Positions 16,714-23,357 of a stretch of 41,163 bases of DNA are shown here, one piece after another (position 1 is the stretch's first letter; each line of letters starts with the position of its first letter). The stretch spans positions 1 to 41,163 of the forward strand of contig JAGOCP010000005.1 of NCBI GenBank assembly GCA_017998715.1, given 5' to 3'. This stretch comes from Thermoanaerobaculia bacterium (GTDB taxonomy: Bacteria; Acidobacteriota; Thermoanaerobaculia; Multivoradales; JAGPDF01). The notes under the pieces are model-generated. The model was not told the origin of the DNA. It made no database searches and was given only the letters and a program-made list of their open reading frames with translations. The translations under genes were made by a program, and so were the position numbers.

Positions 16714-17738
16714 CGATCCGGGTCGGCATCAACGGTTTCGGGCGCATCGGCCGCTCGGTCTTCCGCATCCTCTGCGACCGCCCCGAAGTCGAGGTGGTGT
16801 GCATCAACGATCTCTTCGAGAACGAGCATCTGGCCTACCTGCTCGAGTACGACTCGGTAATGGGACCGTTCGGCCGGCAGGTGAGTTTCGACGAAGAGAC
16901 GATGACCGTCGACGGACGTTCCACTCGCATGACTGCGGAGCGTGACCCGGCCAAGATCCCGTGGGGAGAGCTCGGAGTCGATGTCGTGATCGAGTCGACC
17001 GGTGCCTTCCGCAGCCGCGAGAAGCTCGAACGCCATCTCGCCGGCGGGGCGCGGAAGGTCATTCTCACCGTGCCGGCCAAGGACGAGATCGACCGGATGG
17101 TCGTGCTCGGGGTCAACGACGGCGACCTGCGTCCGACCGACCGCATCGTCTCCAACGCCTCGTGCACGACCAACTGCCTGGCGCCGATCGCGCGCATCCT
17201 CGACGAGGCGTTCGGCATCGAGGAGGGGTTCGTCTCGACCGTCCACGCCTACACCAACGACCAGCGGCTGGCCGACGTGGCGCACGACGACCTGCGGCGC
17301 AGCCGCGCCGCGGCGCTGAACATCATTCCGACCTCGACCGGCGCGGCGCGCGCCGTCGGCAAGGTGCTGCCGCGCCTCAAGGGCAAGCTCGACGGAGTGG
17401 CGCTGCGGGTGCCGGTGCCGGACGGATCGCTGATCGATTTCACCTGCCGGCTCGCGGGCCGGCCGGGGGTAGCCGAGATCAACGCCGCCGTCCAACGCGC
17501 GGCGGAGGGCGAGCTCAAGAACATCGTCGAGTACAGCACCCGCCCACTGGTGTCGACGGACATCATCGGTAACCCGCACTCGTCGATCTTCGACGCCCTG
17601 TCGACCCAGGCCCTGGGCGACGGCTTCGCCCGCGTCGTCGCCTGGTACGACAACGAGTGGGGCTACTCGCAGCGGGTCGTCGACCTGCTCTTCCTGCTCG
17701 CCGGCGAAGGCGCGCAGTCGCATAGGAGAGAACCGTGA
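16710..17738 (+). CDS. gap: Glyceraldehyde-3-phosphate dehydrogenase, type I
   Basis: This 342-residue enzyme keeps all key residues: INGFGRIGR at 7-15, an Asp (D34 in CINDLF) typical of NAD preference, the nucleophile Cys152 in NASCTTNC, His179 in VHAYTND, and the phosphate-site string TSTGAA. It oxidises glyceraldehyde 3-phosphate to 1,3-bisphosphoglycerate in glycolysis and runs in reverse in gluconeogenesis. ATG 16710 overlaps the upstream TGA (ATGA), with GGGAGG just before, so the longer upstream frame is not used. Its own TGA overlaps the GTG of the ketosynthase gene. No pgk or tpi is adjacent, unlike many gap operons. Confidence 0.95.
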   Translation: MTIRVGINGFGRIGRSVFRILCDRPEVEVVCINDLFENEHLAYLLEYDSVMGPFGRQVSFDEETMTVDGRSTRMTAERDPAKIPWGELGVDVVIESTGAFRSREKLERHLAGGARKVILTVPAKDEIDRMVVLGVNDGDLRPTDRIVSNASCTTNCLAPIARILDEAFGIEEGFVSTVHAYTNDQRLADVAHDDLRRSRAAALNIIPTSTGAARAVGKVLPRLKGKLDGVALRVPVPDGSLIDFTCRLAGRPGVAEINAAVQRAAEGELKNIVEYSTRPLVSTDIIGNPHSSIFDALSTQALGDGFARVVAWYDNEWGYSQRVVDLLFLLAGEGAQSHRREP

Positions 17739-19303
17739 CACGGATCGGAGTCTTCGGCTGGGGAGTCGTGGCGCCGCGCTCGAAGGACATCGAAGCGTTC
17801 GAGCGCCACCTGGAGTCGAAAGAGAGCTGGCTCCGGCCCTACGACGGCTTCGGGCCCTCGAACTTCCTCGTCGGCCAGCCCGACTTCGACTTCACCGACT
17901 ACAAGCCGTGGATCGAGGCCCGCTTCCCGCCCAGCCGCTTCTCGCAGATCACCGAGAAGATGGACATGCCGACCCTCTTCGCGATCGCCGCCTTCGTCCA
18001 GGCGCTCGGGCAGAACCCGGGACTCGAGCAGGTCCTGCAGGAGCTCGGTTCGCAGGCGCACGTCTACGTCGGCACAGGCCTGGGCGCGCTCGGCACGATC
18101 GAATCCGTGTCGCTCCAGCTGCATCGCGCGCAGCGCCGGTGGGACCGCTTCTGGGCGGCGCCGGAGCGCAACGAAGCGTTGCGCCGCTTTCTCGCCGGCG
18201 AGGGCGCACCCGAGGGCGCCGCCCCGCCGGTCGATCCGGCGACCCTGCCCGACGAGGACCGCGAAGAGATCGAGGAGCAGTGGTGGCATTTCTGGGCCGG
18301 GCACTCGCTGCCGCTGCGGGAGTTCCTCGCCGAGATGCGCGACATCGAGTCGCTCGCCGTGCAAGGCACGGTCGAGACCGGCAAGCTCGGCCTGATCAAG
18401 GAGAAGCAGCGGCGCATCAACCGGATGCTCAAGACCTGGTCCTGCCCGCCGCCGCCCTGGCGCGAAGTGCCGGCGAACCTGCTGTGGAACATCCACAACG
18501 CGCCGGCGGCGCAGATCTCGATGATGGGCAAGATCACCGGCCTGACCTTCGCGCCGGTCGCCGCCTGCGCCACGTTCGGCGTGACACTGAAGCTGGCCAT
18601 CGACGCCATCCGCCGCGGCGAGGCCAAGGCGGTGGTGATCGGCGCCACAGATCCACCGCCGCTGCGGCTGATGGTCGGCGCCTTCCACAACGCGCGCGTC
18701 GGCGCCGCCGACGGCTCGGTGTCGAAGCCGATGACGGGGCTGCGCGGCACGCACGTCGGCGGCGGCGCGGCGATCTGGATCGTCGGCGATCTCGACTACC
18801 TGCGCGCGAAGGGCTTCCACACGATCGGCATGGAGCCGCTCGCGGTCGGCGTCTCTTCGGACGCCGAGCACATCATCACGCCTTCGAAGACCGGGCCGAC
18901 GACGGCGATCGTCCAGGCTTTGGCCGCCGCCGGTGTCGCGCCCGAGGAGATCGGCTCGTGGGACCTGCACGCCACCGCGACCCCGGGCGACTATCTCGAG
19001 GTCGAGAACCTGCGCAGCATCCTGCACGAGGACGTCCTGGTCACGGCGCGCAAGGGGACCTTCGGCCACGGCATGGGTGCCTCCGGCGGCTGGGAGCTCA
19101 CCGCGCAGTACCTGGGATATCAGCGCGGGGTGATCTTCCCGACGCCGCTCGCCCGCACCGAGCTCAATCCGGAGATCGCCCGGGTGCACGAGCGCTTCGC
19201 CTTCAACGAGGGTTGTCCGGTGCCCAAGGGAGCTGCCGGAAAGCTCTCGATGGGTGTCGGCGGTATCAATGCCTGCGTCATCTCGCGCCCGTATGGCGAC
19301 TGA
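17735..19303 (+). CDS. Divergent beta-ketoacyl synthase-family protein
   Basis: This 522-residue protein has a thiolase/ketosynthase fold with an intact Cys-His-His site: Cys278 in PVAACATFG, His412 in DLHATATPGD (in place of the common HGTGT) and Lys440/His445 in KGTFGHGMGASGG. It is longer than FabF-type enzymes (about 410) because of a region of about 120 residues (roughly 128-250) rich in Trp, Arg and Glu between the first strands and the nucleophile. It probably performs or once performed a decarboxylative condensation of acyl groups; the substrate is unknown. The GTG start overlaps the TGA of gap, with AGGAG 8 bases upstream. No acyl carrier protein or ketoreductase is nearby. Confidence 0.82.
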   Translation: MTRIGVFGWGVVAPRSKDIEAFERHLESKESWLRPYDGFGPSNFLVGQPDFDFTDYKPWIEARFPPSRFSQITEKMDMPTLFAIAAFVQALGQNPGLEQVLQELGSQAHVYVGTGLGALGTIESVSLQLHRAQRRWDRFWAAPERNEALRRFLAGEGAPEGAAPPVDPATLPDEDREEIEEQWWHFWAGHSLPLREFLAEMRDIESLAVQGTVETGKLGLIKEKQRRINRMLKTWSCPPPPWREVPANLLWNIHNAPAAQISMMGKITGLTFAPVAACATFGVTLKLAIDAIRRGEAKAVVIGATDPPPLRLMVGAFHNARVGAADGSVSKPMTGLRGTHVGGGAAIWIVGDLDYLRAKGFHTIGMEPLAVGVSSDAEHIITPSKTGPTTAIVQALAAAGVAPEEIGSWDLHATATPGDYLEVENLRSILHEDVLVTARKGTFGHGMGASGGWELTAQYLGYQRGVIFPTPLARTELNPEIARVHERFAFNEGCPVPKGAAGKLSMGVGGINACVISRPYGD

Positions 19304-19379
19304 TCGCGCGCTGGCCGTCGGCGAGCGCTGACGTTTGGACGCGGGCGCGGCTCGCGACCGGAGCGAACCGGATTCACCG

Positions 19380-20762
19380 ATGCCTGATCGATCGACGAAG
19401 TTCCCGGATCTCCTGCGCCGCGCGGCGGTCGTCGCCGGTCTGCTGATCTCGCTGCTCATGGTCGTCCGCGCGCAGGCGGGCGGCGACCAGCTCAACCTGC
19501 TGGCGCGCGGCTGGCTGCTCGCCGAACGGGGCCAGCTCGTTCCCTATGGAAATCCGCTCTCTTCGGGCGGCGATGGCCCGGGTATCGCGACGACGCTGCT
19601 CATGGCGGGGCCGCTCGCCGTCTGGCGCGATCATCGCTCGCCGGTCGTCCTCATCTGGCTGCTGCACCTCGCCGCCTGGGCACTCCTCGACCGGCGTCTC
19701 CGCGCGGTCTTCACGCCGTGGGAGCGCGCCGCCTTCGCGGTGGTCTACTGGCTGAATCCATGGCGTCTCGAGGCGTCGGCGTTCCTGTGGAATCCGAACT
19801 TCCTCTACTTCTTCGGTGCCTTGCACCTGGCGACGGCGTTCGACCAGCGCGAACGGCCACGCTTCGGCGCCTCCTTTTTGCATCTCATCGCACTCGGCGT
19901 CGGTGCGCAGCTCCATCCGGCGATGCTCCTCCTCATCGTCGCTTCGCTCCTGCTCTGGCGGCGCGGTCTGGTTCAAGTGCACTGGGGCGGCGTCGCCGCC
20001 GGTGTCGCGGTGACCCTCGCGCTGCTGGTGCCGTGGTGGCAGGCCGTGCAGGCGGAGCCGGCGATCGTCGCCGCGGGCGAGGGCTTTCCCTTCCGCGGCC
20101 TGGTCTGGGTGCAGCCTTTGCTGAAGGGACTCTCGTACTGGCTGCGTTATCCCTCGCTGCTGATCAACAAGCAGAGCGCGATCTTCGACTTCACCGCCCT
20201 CGCCGGGGCCGCCGTGGATCGCTTCCTGACGCCGCTCGCCAAAGGCCTCGTCGGGATCTCCGGCATCCTGACGCTCGTCGCCGTGCTGGCCGCGAACGTC
20301 GACTTCTTCCGCCGCCGCTTCGCCGCCGGCGCGCGCGCGGCGTTCGCCCGCTCGCAAGGTGCGGACCCGCGCCGCTTCGTCGAGGACTACGCGTTCTGGT
20401 GCTTCGTCGCCGCAGTCGTCGTCTTCGCCGCCGCGCCGACGACGCCGCAGAGCTGGCAGGCGGTGCCGCTCTTCCAGGCGGCGGTCGTGCCCGTGGTGTT
20501 CTGGCTCGGCCGGCGTCTCGCCTCACCGGCGTCGGCGACCGTCGCCCGGCGCGGACTCGTGGCCGCCGCCGCCGCCGCGCTCGCTGTCCAGCTCGCGCTC
20601 GTCGCCGGCGGCCCCAACTTCCGCTGCGGCGGGCGGGGCGGCGTCACCTTCCCGCTGCGGGCGTCGTCGCCGATGTTCGACCAGCTCGGCCTGCAGCGCA
20701 CCTGCCCCTGGACCTTCGACGTCGCGAACGAATGGTGGCCCGACGTCTTGCCGGAAGAGTAG
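19380..20762 (+). CDS. Polytopic membrane protein, possible GT-C-type glycosyltransferase
   Basis: This 460-residue protein has about ten hydrophobic helices. After the first helix an extracytoplasmic loop contains GGDQLNLLARGWLLAERGQ, reminiscent of the acidic-residue loop of GT-C (ArnT/PMT-like) lipid-linked sugar transferases, and the sequence YWLNPWRLEASAFLWNPNFLYFFGALHLA follows the family's general pattern. The end is a soluble stretch with two Cys (FRCGG, RTCPW). ATG 19380 is preferred to a TTG 45 bases upstream; its ribosome site is weak. It is 76 bases downstream of the ketosynthase gene. The glycosyltransferase assignment is tentative. Confidence 0.55.
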   Translation: MPDRSTKFPDLLRRAAVVAGLLISLLMVVRAQAGGDQLNLLARGWLLAERGQLVPYGNPLSSGGDGPGIATTLLMAGPLAVWRDHRSPVVLIWLLHLAAWALLDRRLRAVFTPWERAAFAVVYWLNPWRLEASAFLWNPNFLYFFGALHLATAFDQRERPRFGASFLHLIALGVGAQLHPAMLLLIVASLLLWRRGLVQVHWGGVAAGVAVTLALLVPWWQAVQAEPAIVAAGEGFPFRGLVWVQPLLKGLSYWLRYPSLLINKQSAIFDFTALAGAAVDRFLTPLAKGLVGISGILTLVAVLAANVDFFRRRFAAGARAAFARSQGADPRRFVEDYAFWCFVAAVVVFAAAPTTPQSWQAVPLFQAAVVPVVFWLGRRLASPASATVARRGLVAAAAAALAVQLALVAGGPNFRCGGRGGVTFPLRASSPMFDQLGLQRTCPWTFDVANEWWPDVLPEE

Positions 20763-20768
20763 GCCAGG

Positions 20769-21602
20769 CTAGGGGCAAGAATAGACATCATCGTCGGCGA
20801 GCGCGCCCGGCGCCGGGGCGAGATAGACCACCCTCTGGGTTCCCGGCATCCTGCGGAGCGCGCGCACCGTTTCAGGGCCGAACTGACTCGGGTGCAGCCC
20901 AGCAGCGAGCGCAGAATAGCTCCAGGTTCCGTAGCTGTCTCCCACATCGATCGTGGCTGGATAGCCGAAGGCGCCGGCGCTCGCCGACGCCGCGGGCGCG
21001 TAGGCCACGAACGGCGGAGTCGCATTCACGGCAGCCCGGGTCTCGAGGAAGAACACTGCCGGTTGAGCGTCGAGACCGGCATGGGCTTCGACAACGAGCT
21101 CGGCTGCCGCCTTGTGATCGCCGTGACAGGTGCTGCCATGGCGGGGATCGAAGCTCAGGACGACATCGGGGGCCAGCGCTTGGAGAAAGGACGCCAGTCG
21201 CGAAATGAGAGCGCTGTGGCCTCCGGAAGCTGCGCTCCAGCCGGCGGTGCCGCCGCCGTCGGGCAGGTTCCACAGAGTGAGCTCAGCGCCAAGAAGTGCT
21301 GCCGATTGCTGCATCTCGATCGTTCGCACGTCGGCGAGGTTCGGCCGGCAGCCCCCGGGAAGCAGGCAGATGCCGGCCTCACCGCGAGTCAGGACGAGGA
21401 GGTGACAGTCCAGGCGCTCGAGCAGGCAGAGCTTGGCGAGAACCGGCGCCAGCAGGACCTCGTCGTCCGGGTGGGCGCCGACCCAGAGAACGGAGCGAGC
21501 CCCGGGGAAGAGCGGTGGCGATGTCGCCGTAGGGAAGGGATCGAGCGTGGCGGGCGAAGCGGCCAGCAGGGGGACCAACGCGAGCGCCGCGAAAAAGCCC
21601 AT
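20769..21602 (-). CDS. Secreted PIG-L/LmbE-family deacetylase
   Basis: The product has 277 residues. A signal peptide (1-15, cleavage near LLAASPA) precedes the catalytic domain, so it acts outside the cytoplasm. The zinc motif AHPDDE is at residues 43-48, and a later HGDHKAA supplies the third zinc-binding His. The family removes N-acetyl groups from GlcNAc-containing substrates such as GlcNAc-PI, GlcNAc-inositol and bacillithiol precursors. Four or more cysteines (CLLERLDC, CLLPGGC, STCHGD) suggest disulfides. It starts 10 bases after the ureohydrolase gene ends, so it is probably the last gene of a three-gene operon. The substrate is unknown. Confidence 0.85.
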   Translation of the reverse strand: MGFFAALALVPLLAASPATLDPFPTATSPPLFPGARSVLWVGAHPDDEVLLAPVLAKLCLLERLDCHLLVLTRGEAGICLLPGGCRPNLADVRTIEMQQSAALLGAELTLWNLPDGGGTAGWSAASGGHSALISRLASFLQALAPDVVLSFDPRHGSTCHGDHKAAAELVVEAHAGLDAQPAVFFLETRAAVNATPPFVAYAPAASASAGAFGYPATIDVGDSYGTWSYSALAAGLHPSQFGPETVRALRRMPGTQRVVYLAPAPGALADDDVYSCP

Positions 21603-21612
21603 CTCGAACAGT

Positions 21613-22443
21613 CTACGGCTCCCGGGTCCCAGGCGTCGACGTGGCGGTCTCGAGCATCCGGCTGGCGATCTCCTTGACCAGCTTGGCGGCGACGCGCGCG
21701 GTCATCCCGCCGACGTCGCAGCGCGGGTTGAGCTCGACGACATCGGCGCCGACGAACGGTCCCGGAAGCTGCTGGATCAGGGTGATGGTCTCGCGCACGG
21801 TGAGGCCGCCCGGCTCCTGGTGCGAGACGCCGGGGGCGAAGGCGGGGTCGAGGCCGTCGAGATCGAGCGACAGGTAGAGCGGGCCGGCGAGGGCGGGCCT
21901 TACGCCGGCCGCCCAGGCGCGCATATCGATCACTTCGACACCGAAGCGCTCGGCCTGGGCGCGCTGGTGCGGGCTCATCTTGCGGATGCCGACCTGCACC
22001 AGCCGGGCGACGAGTCCCTCTTCCAGAATCCGGGCGAACGGGCAGGCATGCGAGTAGCGGTCGCCTTCGAAGATGTCGTTGAGGTCGGGGTGTGCGTCGA
22101 TGTGCAGGAGTGTCAGGCCCGGGTGACGCGGACCGAGGGCGCGCAGCACCGGATAGGTCACCGAGTGATCGCCGCCCAGCGCGATGACCCTGCCGCCGCC
22201 GGCCTGGACACGCTCCACACCGGCTTCGATCCGCTGTCGCGCCTCGGGCGAGGCCGGCAGCTCGAGATCTCCGGCGTCGGCGAGCGCCCCAGGAGCGGAA
22301 AGGTCGATCAGCGCCTCGCTCCACGGGTTCGTCGCCTCCGACCAGAGCTCTTTGCGGATGAGCGGTGGCGCCTCCGCCGGGCCGCGGAGGAAAGAGGAGC
22401 TGGCGTCGTAAGGCAGGCCGAGCAGCGTCGGGGTCGGGCTCAT
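21613..22443 (-). CDS. Agmatinase/arginase-family ureohydrolase
   Basis: This 276-residue enzyme shows all binuclear manganese ligands: His93 in GGDHSVTYP, Asp116, His118 and Asp120 in HIDAHPD, and Asp194 and Asp196 in SLDLDGLDP. The family hydrolyses guanidino compounds (agmatine, arginine, guanidinobutyrate, formiminoglutamate) to urea or formamide plus an amine. The YSHACPF segment resembles the agmatinase SHGTPF loop, so agmatinase or a related guanidino-acid hydrolase is preferred to arginase. Its ATG overlaps the TGA of the SGNH gene upstream (ATGA), implying coupled translation, and the PIG-L gene follows after 10 bases. Confidence 0.88.
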   Translation of the reverse strand: MSPTPTLLGLPYDASSSFLRGPAEAPPLIRKELWSEATNPWSEALIDLSAPGALADAGDLELPASPEARQRIEAGVERVQAGGGRVIALGGDHSVTYPVLRALGPRHPGLTLLHIDAHPDLNDIFEGDRYSHACPFARILEEGLVARLVQVGIRKMSPHQRAQAERFGVEVIDMRAWAAGVRPALAGPLYLSLDLDGLDPAFAPGVSHQEPGGLTVRETITLIQQLPGPFVGADVVELNPRCDVGGMTARVAAKLVKEIASRMLETATSTPGTREP

Positions 22444-23264
22444 GGGCGAGTCTCCCTGCGGGTTTCCGCCGCGACCGGAGCGAGCTCGGGCCGCTTCGGT
22501 TGCCGGCGATCGCCGGAGGAGCGGCCGAGCGAGTGGCGCACCAGCCAGGGAAGGAGATAGTCCTTGCCCCAGACGAGCTCGTCGCGCCAGCGACGCGCCG
22601 CGGAGCGCGGGTCGGAGGGGGGCAGCGCCAGGCGCCAGCTGTCGTCGGCATCCGGAAGCCCGAGCGCGTCGGCGAGCGCCGCGGCGATGCGCGCGTGGCC
22701 GGCGGCGTTGGCGTGCAGGCGGTCGGGGCTCCACAGACGCGGATCGGAGGCCACCGGGTGCGCCGCGAAGTCGACCAGCAGCGCGCCGCTCTGTGCAGCA
22801 GCCGTGCGGATCGCCGCGTTGAGCCCGTCGAGACGCGGCGCCAGTCGACGCGCGAGCGGCATCACCGGCGCCAGATCGGGCATGGTGAACGTCAGCAGAG
22901 TGGCGCCGCTGCCGCGGATCGCCGCCATCATCGCCGCGAGATCGGCGGCGACCGCCGACAGATCGACGCGCCGCGAGACGATGTCGTTGGTGCCGGCGAA
23001 GAGGGTGACGAGGTCGGGTCGCATGGCGAGCGCCCGTGCGAGCTGCTCGTCCGCGATCTCGCGTGTCTTCTTGCCGCGCACGCCGAGGTTGGCGTAGAGC
23101 AGCCCTCCGGCCGACGCCTGTGCGCCGGCGATCTGCTCGGCGAGGCGGTTCGCCCAGCCGCGGAAGCTCCCGTCCCCCGCCGGATCGTCGAGCCCTTCGG
23201 TCGAGCTGTCGCCGATGGCGACGTAGCGTTCGAAACGGATCGGGGGCGCTGTCCGGGAGTGCAT
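22440..23264 (-). CDS. SGNH/GDSL-family hydrolase
   Basis: This 274-residue protein keeps the four SGNH blocks: Ser20 in AIGDSSTEG (block I), a Gly in the NLGVRG stretch (block II), Asn93 in AGTNDI (block III), and Asp181/His184 in SPDRLHANAAGH (block V). It is an esterase or lipase acting on an unidentified ester, for example an acetylated sugar or lipid. No signal peptide is visible. A C-terminal extension of about 60 residues rich in Arg (SARRWRDELVWGKDYLLPWLVRHSLG) resembles those of actinobacterial GDSL proteins. ATG 23264 lacks a clear ribosome site. It is first in an overlapping operon and lies just beyond the terminator of the upstream Asp-box gene. Confidence 0.85.
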   Translation of the reverse strand: MHSRTAPPIRFERYVAIGDSSTEGLDDPAGDGSFRGWANRLAEQIAGAQASAGGLLYANLGVRGKKTREIADEQLARALAMRPDLVTLFAGTNDIVSRRVDLSAVAADLAAMMAAIRGSGATLLTFTMPDLAPVMPLARRLAPRLDGLNAAIRTAAAQSGALLVDFAAHPVASDPRLWSPDRLHANAAGHARIAAALADALGLPDADDSWRLALPPSDPRSAARRWRDELVWGKDYLLPWLVRHSLGRSSGDRRQPKRPELAPVAAETRRETRP

Positions 23265-23293
23265 GCAGCGAGAACTTACCGCATCGGAAAACG

Positions 23294-23324
23294 AAAGGCC
23301 CGCTCCGTTGCCGGAGCAGGCCTT
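23294..23324 (-). terminator. Rho-independent terminator of the Asp-box protein gene
   Basis: On the minus strand AAGGCCTGCTCCG and CGGAGCGGGCCTT pair around a GCAA tetraloop with one mismatch, followed by CGTTTTCC. It lies about 34 bases after the stop of the gene at 23358-26210 and before the SGNH gene, separating the two transcripts. Confidence 0.8.
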
Positions 23325-23357
23325 CGTCGAGGCTCGCCCTTCTGGCCGAAAACGACC

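Noticed and set aside
17663-19495. 610-codon minus-strand frame
   Set aside because: Antisense shadow of the ketosynthase gene; composition is Arg-rich and no recognisable motif is present.
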